Shown: positions 28,825 to 36,553 of the stretch, in pieces
How positions within the stretch are numbered: the first letter of the stretch is position 1
How the letters are laid out: the number at the start of each line of letters is the position of its first letter
Source: CAYSFW01 sp050329935
Lineage (GTDB): Bacteria > Pseudomonadota > Gammaproteobacteria > UWMA-0217
Reading direction: 5' to 3'
DNA length: 64,000 nucleotides
Assembly: GCA_050329935.1 (NCBI GenBank)
Contig: JBHJOI010000080.1
Coordinates: 1-64,000, forward strand
Position numbers and translations under genes: made by a program
The notes under the pieces: generated by a model
Told to the model about the DNA's origin: nothing
Databases searched by the model: none
The model's input: the letters and a program-made list of their open reading frames with translations, nothing else

Positions 28825-28844
28825 ATTACTCGCTCGCGCTTGCT

Positions 28845-29270
28845 TTAGGTACGCCGGCCGCGGAGCGCATCCAACGCCGCGATTCGGAGCCGCCGATGCA
28901 GCTCGGGCGTTACGCTGTCGGCCGCGACCAATACGGTGCATCGCCCAAACCGGGTTTGAAACACCATAATCACCAACCAGCGAAACACCTGCGCGCGCTT
29001 CAACTCGACCGCCGAGGCGGGTCCATCCCGCAGTCGAAGCGACCATTCCCCAGCGGCGCTCAGGCCCAATTCCGATACCGCGCAACGGCCGCGCCGCCCG
29101 CTTTGGCGCCCGATCTGGTATATCCCACTCGCGCCGATCACGGCGATCAGCACGGACTTGAATGCAAGTCCGAACGGCGACGCCAGTAGCGCGACCATCG
29201 CGGCAAGGTGGACAATCACCAACGCCGCGATCAGGCCGTACGAGACCTCAAGCGGTATACGCAGCGGCAC
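28845..29270 (-). CDS. ygfX: YgfX/CptA-like membrane protein
   Basis: The 141-residue protein has two adjacent N-terminal hydrophobic segments (YGLIAALVIVHLAAMVALLA and FKSVLIAVIGASGIYQIG) and a small soluble C-terminal domain with SLRLRDG and RFGRCTVLVAADSV. This matches YgfX, a membrane partner encoded next to sdhE; in E. coli the pair has been described both as toxin-antitoxin and as a flavinylation-linked unit. The start is a GTG overlapping the end of sdhE by 23 bp. Confidence 0.82.
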   Translation of the reverse strand: MPLRIPLEVSYGLIAALVIVHLAAMVALLASPFGLAFKSVLIAVIGASGIYQIGRQSGRRGRCAVSELGLSAAGEWSLRLRDGPASAVELKRAQVFRWLVIMVFQTRFGRCTVLVAADSVTPELHRRLRIAALDALRGRRT

Positions 29271-29517
29271 GGATCGCTTCGGCCAGACGCGCCATCGCCG
29301 GATCGCTCGGCGTTTGCCGCCCCATCAGGATGTCCAGCAACGTGGCATCTGGGTACTCAAGTAGCGCGACGAAGCGCGCCTGATCCACGGAATCGAGCCG
29401 GGGGTAGTGATGTCGCGCGTACCCCTGCAACAACCAATCGAGCTCCAGCATCCCGCGTCGGCAGCGCCACAGAATCTGCCCCTGGTTTATCGTCGGCTGC
29501 GTTGTATCGCCCGTCAT
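29248..29517 (-). CDS. sdhE: Succinate dehydrogenase flavinylation factor SdhE
   Basis: SdhE helps attach FAD covalently to SdhA. The 89-residue protein contains the invariant RRGMLELDWLL motif near residues 20-30 and a compact five-helix pattern. It lies 19 bp after sdhB on the same strand, a placement that directly supports the assignment, and overlaps ygfX. Confidence 0.94.
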   Translation of the reverse strand: MTGDTTQPTINQGQILWRCRRGMLELDWLLQGYARHHYPRLDSVDQARFVALLEYPDATLLDILMGRQTPSDPAMARLAEAIRAAAYTA

Positions 29518-29536
29518 CGCTGTTGAACGCTCGTGA

Positions 29537-30238
29537 CTACACTAACCGCTGTAGCATCGCCTTCTTGATCTCGCCAATCGCCTTGGTGGGATTCAAGCCC
29601 TTGGGGCACACCTGAACGCAGTTCATGATGCTATGGCAACGATAGAGCTTATAAGCGTCATCCAGTTGGTCGAGACGCTCCTCGGTGGCTTGATCGCGAC
29701 TGTCGAGAACGAATCGCGCCGCCTGCAACAGAGCCGCCGGCCCCAGGAACTTGGTCGGATTCCACCAATAGGACGGGCACGACGCCGAGCAGCACCCGCA
29801 TAAAATACACTCGTACAAGCCATCGAGCTTGTCGCGATCCTGGGGGCTCTGTCGGCGCTCGACCTCCGGTTCCGGGTCGAGATTGATCAGGTAAGGCTTG
29901 GCCCTGCGGTACTGGTGGTAGAAATTGCTCATATCGACCACCAGGTCGCGGATCACCGGCATTCCGGGGAATGGACGCACCTCGATCGGTTCCTTCAGCG
30001 ACGCGACCGGTGTGATGCAAGCCAGTCCATTGCGACCATTGATGTTCATCCCGTCGGAGCCGCATACGCCCTCGCCGCAGGAACGCCGAAAAGTCAGCGA
30101 CGGGTCCTTTTCCTTAAGCTTGAGGAGCGCGCCAAGCAGCATCATGCCCGGCTCGAGATCGGCGCCGGTCAACTCATAAGCCTGCATGTAGGGCTGCTTG
30201 TCCGTCTCGGGGTTGTAGCGGTAGATCGAAAAGCGCAT
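29537..30238 (-). CDS. sdhB: Succinate dehydrogenase iron-sulfur subunit
   Basis: The 233-residue subunit carries electrons from SdhA to quinone. CGEGVCGSDGMNINGRNGLAC (near 55-75) binds [2Fe-2S]; CILCGCCSASCP (near 148-159) and CHSIMNCVQVCPKG (near 205-218) bind the [4Fe-4S] and [3Fe-4S] centres. The ATG at 30238 overlaps the sdhA stop (TGATG), better than the TTG one codon earlier. Confidence 0.98.
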   Translation of the reverse strand: MRFSIYRYNPETDKQPYMQAYELTGADLEPGMMLLGALLKLKEKDPSLTFRRSCGEGVCGSDGMNINGRNGLACITPVASLKEPIEVRPFPGMPVIRDLVVDMSNFYHQYRRAKPYLINLDPEPEVERRQSPQDRDKLDGLYECILCGCCSASCPSYWWNPTKFLGPAALLQAARFVLDSRDQATEERLDQLDDAYKLYRCHSIMNCVQVCPKGLNPTKAIGEIKKAMLQRLV

Positions 30239-32007
30239 CAATAAACCCTCTTTTTCGGCGGAAAGCTCTCGACGGTCAGCGGCTTGGTGCGCACCGGCTT
30301 AAAGTCGACCGTATCGGTCTGAAGTGAATAAAGACTGTGTTTCATCCAGTTCACGTCATCACGTTCGGGGAAATCCACCCGCGAGTGCGCCCCGCGACTC
30401 TCTTGTCGGGCCAGCGCGGATGCCGCGGTCGCCAACGCGCAGCCGATCAGATTATCGAGTTCCATCGCCTCGACCCGCGTGGTGTTGAACACCTTGCTCT
30501 GGTCCTGAACCCGCGCGTCCCGATACCGCGCGGCGATCCGCTTGACCTGCTCCAGACCCTCGGCCATCACCGCCTCCTCGCGATAAACGCCGCAATGGAT
30601 CTCCATCACCTTCTTCAATTCGGCGCGAAGCTCGTCCACCGACTCGCCCTTGCCGGGCGTATCCCATTGCGCCATTCGGCTCAGCGGTCGCTCGATCGCC
30701 GAATCCGGCAACGGCCTGTGATATGGGTTTTCGGCGAGCGCCTGCAACATGCTCTCGGCGGCCGCCTTGCCGAACACCAAAATATCGAGCAGCGAGTTAC
30801 CACCGAGTCGATTCGCGCCGTGGACCGACACGCAGGCGCACTCACCCGCGGCATACAGCCCCGGCACGACCTCCTCCGGATTGTTCTTGTGTGGCGCCAC
30901 GACCCGAGCCTGGCGGTCGGTCGGGATCCCTCCCATGGTGTAATGCGCGGTCGGATAGACCGGTATCGGCCGCTCAACCGGATCGACGCCGACGAAGGTA
31001 ATACTGGTTTCGCGTATGCCGGGCAGGCGCTTCTTGATGACCTCAGCGCCGAGGTGATGCAGCTGCAGGAACACATGATCCTTGTTTGGCCCACAGCCCC
31101 TGCCCTCGCGTACCTCCACCGCGATCGCCCGACTGACGACATCGCGGCTCGCCAGATCCTTCGCATTGGGCGCGTATCGCTCCATGAAGCGCTCACCCTC
31201 ACCGTTGACGAGAAAGCCGCCTTCACCACGACAACCCTCGGTGATCAACATGCCGCGGCCGGCGATTCCGGTCGGGTGGAACTGGAAGAACTCCATGTCC
31301 TGTAACGGGATCCCGGCGCGCAATGCCATCCCCATACCGTCGCCACTGTTGATCAGGGCATTGCTGTTGGTACGGAAGATCTGTCCGACACCACCGGTGG
31401 CGAGCAGGGTATTCTTGGCCTCGATGATGATCGGTTCGCCGCTCAGGATCTCGAAAGCGAGCACGCCGAGAACATGACCCTCCTCATCCTGCAACAAATC
31501 AACGGCGAAATACTCGTCGAAGAAATGGGTGCGCGCGCGAATATTTTGTTGATACAGCGCATGCAGGATCGCGTGCCCCGTTCGGTCGGCCGCGGCGCAG
31601 GTCCGCGCCGCCTGGGCACCGCCGAAATTCTGACTTTGGCCGCCGAACGCCCGCTGGTAGATATTGCCGTTGTCGAGACGTGAGAACGGCACGCCCGAGT
31701 GTTCGAGTTCATAGACGATGCGCGGCGCGGCCTGACACATGAACTCGATCGCATCCTGATCGCCGAGGTAATCGCTACCTTTGACCGTATCGAACATATG
31801 CCAATGCCAGTTGTCGGGCGAGACGTTGGCTAGCGCCGCGTTGACACCGCCCTGCGCGGCGACGGTGTGTGAGCGCGTCGGAAAGACCTTCGACATGACC
31901 GCGACGCTGGCCTCGGCCTGCGCCAGCTGCAACGCGGCGCGCAGCCCCGCGCCACCGGCGCCGATGATGAGTGCGTCGAATTTTCTACGCGCAATGCCGT
32001 TGCTCAT
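30238..32007 (-). CDS. sdhA: Succinate dehydrogenase flavoprotein subunit
   Basis: The 589-residue catalytic subunit starts with a dinucleotide fold (ALIIGAGGAGLRAALQLA). SHTVAAQGG near residue 43 includes the histidine that carries FAD. HPTGIAGRGMLITEGCRGEGG near 243-263 and HGANRLGGNSLLDILVFG near 391-408 are active-site blocks. It is translationally coupled at both ends, overlapping sdhD (ATGA) and sdhB. The longer open frame to 32052 is not needed. Confidence 0.98.
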   Translation of the reverse strand: MSNGIARRKFDALIIGAGGAGLRAALQLAQAEASVAVMSKVFPTRSHTVAAQGGVNAALANVSPDNWHWHMFDTVKGSDYLGDQDAIEFMCQAAPRIVYELEHSGVPFSRLDNGNIYQRAFGGQSQNFGGAQAARTCAAADRTGHAILHALYQQNIRARTHFFDEYFAVDLLQDEEGHVLGVLAFEILSGEPIIIEAKNTLLATGGVGQIFRTNSNALINSGDGMGMALRAGIPLQDMEFFQFHPTGIAGRGMLITEGCRGEGGFLVNGEGERFMERYAPNAKDLASRDVVSRAIAVEVREGRGCGPNKDHVFLQLHHLGAEVIKKRLPGIRETSITFVGVDPVERPIPVYPTAHYTMGGIPTDRQARVVAPHKNNPEEVVPGLYAAGECACVSVHGANRLGGNSLLDILVFGKAAAESMLQALAENPYHRPLPDSAIERPLSRMAQWDTPGKGESVDELRAELKKVMEIHCGVYREEAVMAEGLEQVKRIAARYRDARVQDQSKVFNTTRVEAMELDNLIGCALATAASALARQESRGAHSRVDFPERDDVNWMKHSLYSLQTDTVDFKPVRTKPLTVESFPPKKRVY

Positions 32008-32342
32008 GGCATGACCCTCGATAGCAGGATCGCCGCCGCCCAGGCCGCGCAACCCGTTAACACCAAACCCACCAGCGTAAGCGTTGCCAATCGGTACGCC
32101 AAGGGATGCACGTAGTCGATGATCACATCACGCACGCCGATCCACGCATGGAGCAACAGCGCGCCGAAAAACAACATGAACGCAATCGCGACCAGCGGCG
32201 TGCCGACAAACGCCCGCCAGTGCTCATAGGTCCAGTCGCCGAACAGCACGAGCAGGATCAACGCAACCGTACCCACCCCGACCACTACTGCCGTGATTCG
32301 CTGCAACAGCCACGGCCGAAATCCGCCCAATCCGGCGCTCAT
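32004..32342 (-). CDS. sdhD: Succinate dehydrogenase membrane anchor subunit
   Basis: The 112-residue protein has three transmembrane helices (AVVVGVGTVALILLVLF, PLVAIAFMLFFGALLLHAWIG and LATLTLVGLVLTGCAAWAAAIL). The HAWIGVRDVIIDYV segment carries the haem-ligand histidine and the quinone-site Asp-Tyr pair. The ATG at 32342 overlaps the sdhC stop. The longer open frame upstream overlaps sdhC and is spurious. Confidence 0.93.
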   Translation of the reverse strand: MSAGLGGFRPWLLQRITAVVVGVGTVALILLVLFGDWTYEHWRAFVGTPLVAIAFMLFFGALLLHAWIGVRDVIIDYVHPLAYRLATLTLVGLVLTGCAAWAAAILLSRVMP

Positions 32343-32716
32343 AGATAAACTCCCAGCGCGAGCAACAGCGCCAGAACGCCTCCACCTATCAGCACCCATC
32401 GCGCCGAACGTTCGGCGGCTGCCTTGTCGATGCCGATGTCGAGATCGAGCAAGAGGTAACGAATACCCGCCAATAGATGGTGCGACACGGCCCAGAGCAA
32501 GCCCAACACCACCAGGAACATTAACGGATGCGTCAGTAAGACCCGCACCGCGGCGAACTCTGTTTCGCTCGCGAGGCTTCGCTGCAACAGCCAAAGCAGA
32601 AGCGGGGTCGCGAAAAACAACAGCACACCGCTGACTCGGTGCAGAATCGATGCGATTCCGGGGAGCGGTAACTTGATCTTCAGCAGATCGAGATAGACAG
32701 GTCGAGTATCGTGCAT
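32339..32716 (-). CDS. sdhC: Succinate dehydrogenase cytochrome b556 subunit
   Basis: First gene of the sdhCDAB operon. The 125-residue product starts MHDTRPVYLDLLKIKLPLPG, with HRVSGVLLFFATPLLLWLL as helix 1, LTHPLMFLVVLGLLWAVSHHLLAGIRYL as helix 2 with the haem histidine, and WVLIGGGVLALLLALGVYL as helix 3. The ATG at 32716 fits family length; the longer frame has no hydrophobic or conserved content. Confidence 0.94.
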   Translation of the reverse strand: MHDTRPVYLDLLKIKLPLPGIASILHRVSGVLLFFATPLLLWLLQRSLASETEFAAVRVLLTHPLMFLVVLGLLWAVSHHLLAGIRYLLLDLDIGIDKAAAERSARWVLIGGGVLALLLALGVYL

Positions 32717-32800
32717 GATTTCGGTTCCATACGCGCGAACAGGGACGGATTGAATCTTCAGGTCGGGATTAAGTGTAATCCGTGGGCGGGCTGGATTCGT

Positions 32801-32809
32801 TGTTATAAT
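32801..32809 (+). promoter_or_regulatory. Extended -10 promoter candidate for ygfZ
   Basis: TGTTATAAT at 32801-32809 is a perfect extended -10 (TGnTATAAT), and no good -35 is present, as is common for that class. Transcription would start near 32816, about 85 bases before the ygfZ ATG. The region also has to hold the sdhC promoter on the other strand, which I could not place. Confidence 0.5.
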
Positions 32810-32900
32810 CGCAGCAGACACGCGGCACAGCTTTCAGCCTTGGGCGCAAGTATAAACAACATCAATACTGAATCCATATACCCTCAAACAGATTAATTAT

Positions 32901-33971
32901 ATGAAACCGGAATGGAAACGTTTCCTGAGTGACAACGGCGCGGAGTTCGACGCCAACGACGATGTGGTCGCTAGCCATGGGAACCCGGAGCGTGAGTTGC
33001 GCATGTCCGTCAATGGCGATGTGTTCTACGACCTCTCCCATCTCGGACTGATTGAGGTCTATGGAGACGACGCACGCGCCTTTCTGCAATCGCAAACGAC
33101 CAACAACCTCAATCAGGTCACACCCGAACGCAGCCAACTCGGCGCCTATTGCTCGGCGAAGGGTCGTGTTTTTGCACTGTTCCGTTTGCTTCAACGGGGC
33201 GAGACGTTCTACCTCAGCTTGCCGCGTGACACCCTCGAATCGACGCTCAAGAAACTGCAGATGTTCGTGCTTCGCAGCAAGGTCACCCTGGCGGACGCCG
33301 ACGACGCGCTGGTTCGCATGGGCCTATCGGGACCCCGAGCCGAGGAGGAACTGACCGAGGCGCTTGGCGGCTGTCCGCAAAATGTCGACGACACGCTGCC
33401 CCTGAATGGCTACACCTGCGTGCGGGTTGCCGGAGCGATGCCGCGTTTCGAGATTTTCGGCGAACTCGAGCCCATGCAGCAACTCTGGCACAAGCTTAAC
33501 GTGCGCTGTGCGCCGGTCGGTCTCGAGGCGTGCATGTTGCTGGACGTGCTCGCGGCGGTACCGATGGTCAACTCGGCGAGTCAGGAAGCTTTTGTGCCGC
33601 AGATGCTCAATTTACACCTGGTCAACGGCATCAGTTTTACCAAGGGGTGCTACCCGGGTCAGGAAATCGTCGCGCGCACCCAGTACCTCGGTCAACTCAA
33701 ACGCCGCATGTATCGGGTTCAATTCGCGGCCTCCGCGCCACCCGTCGGCACCGAACTCTTCTCCCCGGCCGATTCGCTCGGTCAAGCCGTGGGTCGTATC
33801 GTCAACTCGGCCCGACATCCCGACGGCGGTAGCGAAGCCTTGGCCGTGCTCCAGGTCAACGTCGTGGAACAAAGCGCCGTGATTCACCTCGGCGCGGCCG
33901 ACGGCCCGGAGGGCTCGGTGTCGACGCCACCCTACGGCTTTGGCCGTGTCGAAAACGCCGACAACAACTAA
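32901..33971 (+). CDS. ygfZ: Folate-dependent Fe-S maintenance protein YgfZ
   Basis: YgfZ belongs to the GcvT-like family and supports Fe-S enzymes, including the MiaB tRNA-modifying enzyme, using a folate cofactor. The 356-residue protein contains the signature KGCYPGQEIVARTQYLG near residue 249, with the essential cysteine. DLSHLGLIEVYGDDARAFLQ near the N-terminus is typical. It faces away from the Fe-S-rich sdh operon, a common association in Gammaproteobacteria. Confidence 0.94.
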   Translation: MKPEWKRFLSDNGAEFDANDDVVASHGNPERELRMSVNGDVFYDLSHLGLIEVYGDDARAFLQSQTTNNLNQVTPERSQLGAYCSAKGRVFALFRLLQRGETFYLSLPRDTLESTLKKLQMFVLRSKVTLADADDALVRMGLSGPRAEEELTEALGGCPQNVDDTLPLNGYTCVRVAGAMPRFEIFGELEPMQQLWHKLNVRCAPVGLEACMLLDVLAAVPMVNSASQEAFVPQMLNLHLVNGISFTKGCYPGQEIVARTQYLGQLKRRMYRVQFAASAPPVGTELFSPADSLGQAVGRIVNSARHPDGGSEALAVLQVNVVEQSAVIHLGAADGPEGSVSTPPYGFGRVENADNN

Positions 33972-34035
33972 CTGGCGTTAAGCGATGCGTGAATGAACCA
34001 TTCACGCACGGCGGCAAACCGAGGTCACGGCCGCG

Positions 34036-34536
34036 CTATTGCAACATGACTGGCCGGTCGCCCCAATCTGGCCGTGCTCGATCGTTGTGCGCCGCCACGG
34101 CCGTCATCGTACCGTGACCCTGATTCGAAACATCGACCAAGAAGTCTCGCAGAACCACCAATTGCTCGTCATCGAGCGTTTCGAGGTGCCTCAAGGTGTC
34201 GCTCAAGCGTTCGAGGGCAGTCGAAAGCGCGAGCCTAGTGCCTCGCGACCCCGGATCGAGTTGCTCGATGACCTGGAACAGCATCGGATTCGCCACGCAA
34301 TCGGTACTTGTCCGAAGTTCAGGCGAGTGCGTCTTGATCCGGTCCGCCAGGCAGTACACGCAACGGCCAAGGTTCGCCGAGGGACGCGATATCAATGCCT
34401 GGGTATCACAACGCCCACCGTGCCTGCGTTTGGCACGGAGCACATCGATTTGTGCCGCCAGCACCGCCGACGCGGTGCGTATTTCGACCGTAAGGTACGC
34501 GTCGTAGTCAACTCCGGAAGACGATTTCTTACCCAT
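34036..34536 (-). CDS. Hypothetical protein with a CVYC motif
   Basis: I do not recognise this 166-residue protein. It has a charged N-terminus (MGKKSSSGVDYDAYLTVEIR), an alanine-rich helix, a cysteine-containing middle (GGRCDTQ, then LGRCVYCLADRIK, then TDCVANP) and a helical C-terminal half (LALSTALERLSDTLRHLETLDDEQLVVLRDFL). The cysteines could bind metal, but that is a guess. An open frame on the other strand covers the same DNA; I favour this strand for its helix periodicity. Confidence 0.5.
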   Translation of the reverse strand: MGKKSSSGVDYDAYLTVEIRTASAVLAAQIDVLRAKRRHGGRCDTQALISRPSANLGRCVYCLADRIKTHSPELRTSTDCVANPMLFQVIEQLDPGSRGTRLALSTALERLSDTLRHLETLDDEQLVVLRDFLVDVSNQGHGTMTAVAAHNDRARPDWGDRPVMLQ

Positions 34537-34667
34537 CCCGCTCTATCCGTACCGTGTTTTGCGCGAACCTAATTAATAGCACCAATTGTGGAAAAGTGTG
34601 GACGGATTCGAATAAATGGTTGCAAAGTGGGGATGAGTGCTTCGAGCGGACAAACCCCGCATTGCAC

Positions 34668-34701
34668 AAAAAAAACGACCGCGTCCTTTCGAACGCGGTC
34701 G
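34668..34701 (-). terminator. Rho-independent terminator of the Bax-inhibitor-like gene
   Basis: On the minus strand GACCGCGT and ACGCGGTC (34700-34693 with 34684-34677) form a perfect 8-bp stem around an 8-base loop, followed after one base by eight T residues (34675-34668). It lies about 50 bases past the stop of the 34752-35417 gene. Confidence 0.9.
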
Positions 34702-34751
34702 CATGAAGCGCGAGCGCAACGCCCCAGCGTCACGCCTCGGTGCGAGCGGCG

Positions 34752-35417
34752 CTAGTCGCCGCTGGCGAATCCGAGCAAGTGCATCAGACTCATGAACAAA
34801 TTGAAAATGGAAACGAACAACGTGACCGTCGCCATGATGTAGTTTGTTTCACCGCCATGGATGATGTTGCTGGTCTCGAACAGGATCAATCCGGACATCA
34901 GCAGCACGAACATGGCCGACACCGCGAGCGAAAGCCCCGGCATTTCAAAGAAGTACGCGCCGAGTCCGGCCACGAACGCGACCATGATGCCGACGAACAG
35001 GAACCCGCCCATGAAGCTGAAATCGCGCTTTGAAACCAGCACATAGGCCGACAGCGCGACAAAGATCGCGGCCGTGCCCGCCATTGCGGTCATTACGATC
35101 TGGGAGCCGTTCGGCAAGCTAAGATAGGCGCTCATCACTGGACCCAGGGTCAGTCCCATGAAGCCGGTCAGACCAAACACCGAAGCCAGACCCCATACGC
35201 TGTTGCGTAGCTTGTAGGTCAGGAACAAAAAGCCGAAGTAACCCGCGAGCGTGAGCAACAGGCCAGGATGCGGCAAACCCATCGCCATGGAAATGCCCGC
35301 GGTCAGGGCGCTGAACGCCAGCGTCAAAGCAAGCAACAGATAGGTATTGCGCAGCACCCGATTCGTCGCGAGTACCCCGCGCTCGGACCGGGTGGTGGAA
35401 GTAATGACTTGACTCAT
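34752..35417 (-). CDS. Bax inhibitor-1 family membrane protein (YccA-like)
   Basis: The 221-residue protein has a short cytoplasmic N-terminus and seven predicted transmembrane helices, beginning NTYLLLALTLAFSALTAGISMAMG and ending with YIMATVTLFVSIFNLFMSLMHLLG. The C-terminal GFASGD is close to the acidic tail of this family. E. coli YccA is a substrate and modulator of FtsH; here ftsH lies two genes upstream, which fits that link. It is followed by a strong terminator. Confidence 0.9.
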   Translation of the reverse strand: MSQVITSTTRSERGVLATNRVLRNTYLLLALTLAFSALTAGISMAMGLPHPGLLLTLAGYFGFLFLTYKLRNSVWGLASVFGLTGFMGLTLGPVMSAYLSLPNGSQIVMTAMAGTAAIFVALSAYVLVSKRDFSFMGGFLFVGIMVAFVAGLGAYFFEMPGLSLAVSAMFVLLMSGLILFETSNIIHGGETNYIMATVTLFVSIFNLFMSLMHLLGFASGD

Positions 35418-35559
35418 GAATGGAACCTCGCTGATAACGGATCAAATTGCAGGGAGCATGATCGAACTAGGCGCGAAAGAAAATCGAATCGAACCCAAAT
35501 TTTACTCGAATATCTCGTATCGATCGAAAAACCTAACAAACTGCAAGGAGCGACGTCGT

Positions 35560-36459
35560 TCAACCGAACAAGCCGCCTCGCGAAGCATCGGTGATCATGG
35601 CAACCGCGGGATGTTTGATGCGCCGCTCGGCCGAAATCACGTAGTACCGCTCCATGACGTCCCGGGTCCGTCCGATCACTTCGACGGCGTATTTTTTGAG
35701 TACATCGCCTTCGACGATTGTAGGTGACGTGAAGATCCCTTCATTCGCTTCGCCAAAGACCTTCATCAACGCCCGATCCTCGAATTCCGCGACGATCTCG
35801 GGCCGTAACTCGCAGTGCTCGAACCACGACTCCAGGGCACGACGCAGCGCGCTGCTAGCGGTCGGCATCAGCATCGGCGCGCAGTCTAGGCACGCCGGAA
35901 AGTTGTCACAATAGCGCGCGGCAGAATCCCGCGCGACGAAAAAACTGATGCCCGATTCGCCCAGCAGATGGTTGTACGCGCGCACGCTCAACGCCGGGCT
36001 TACCGGACTATCGGCAATCACCAGGTCGAGTTTATGCACCGCAAGATCCGCAAGCAGATCCGCGAATGGCGCCTCATTGCACACCAGGCGAACCTTCTCA
36101 CCCATCTGTAGTACCGGCTCGAGCACCTTGTAGGCCAACAACTTCGGAACGACCATCGCGATCCCGACATGCAAGGATATTGCAGTGCCCGGCGTGCGGC
36201 CCGCGAGCATGTCCTGAAGTTCGGCGCTGAGGCGAAACATCTCGTCCGCATACGAGAACACCACCCGGCCGGTATCGGTCAACACCAGGTTTCGACCTGA
36301 CTTCTGGAACAACTTGTTGCCGATCTGCTCCTCAAGTTCGCGTAGCTGACCGCTGATAGTCTGCGGCGTAAGGTGAAGAATTTCGGAAGCGCGCGCGATC
36401 GTGCCATGCGATGCGACCGCCCAAAAATAACGCAGATGCTTCAGATTGATGTTGTTCAT
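35560..36459 (-). CDS. nhaR: LysR-family regulator NhaR
   Basis: The 299-residue protein begins MNNINLKHLRYFWAVASHGTIARASEILHLTPQTISGQL, the N-terminal helix-turn-helix of the NhaR group, followed by a LysR effector-binding domain. NhaR in E. coli activates nhaA in response to sodium. No antiporter gene is nearby, so its target here is uncertain. The ATG at 36459 is chosen by homology; the frame is open 26 codons further. It lies 94 bp after ftsH. Confidence 0.88.
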   Translation of the reverse strand: MNNINLKHLRYFWAVASHGTIARASEILHLTPQTISGQLRELEEQIGNKLFQKSGRNLVLTDTGRVVFSYADEMFRLSAELQDMLAGRTPGTAISLHVGIAMVVPKLLAYKVLEPVLQMGEKVRLVCNEAPFADLLADLAVHKLDLVIADSPVSPALSVRAYNHLLGESGISFFVARDSAARYCDNFPACLDCAPMLMPTASSALRRALESWFEHCELRPEIVAEFEDRALMKVFGEANEGIFTSPTIVEGDVLKKYAVEVIGRTRDVMERYYVISAERRIKHPAVAMITDASRGGLFG

Positions 36460-36553
36460 GACTGTCGCTCCGCGAATGGTTCGAACCACGCGTTGGCATC
36501 GCGCCAAGACATGCTGCCCATGGGTCTTGACGCGCACGAACCCGCGTCCGCGC

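Noticed and set aside
34039..34572. Plus-strand 177-codon frame opposite the CVYC protein
   Set aside because: Both strands are open; the minus frame has better helix periodicity and a more protein-like start. The choice is not certain.
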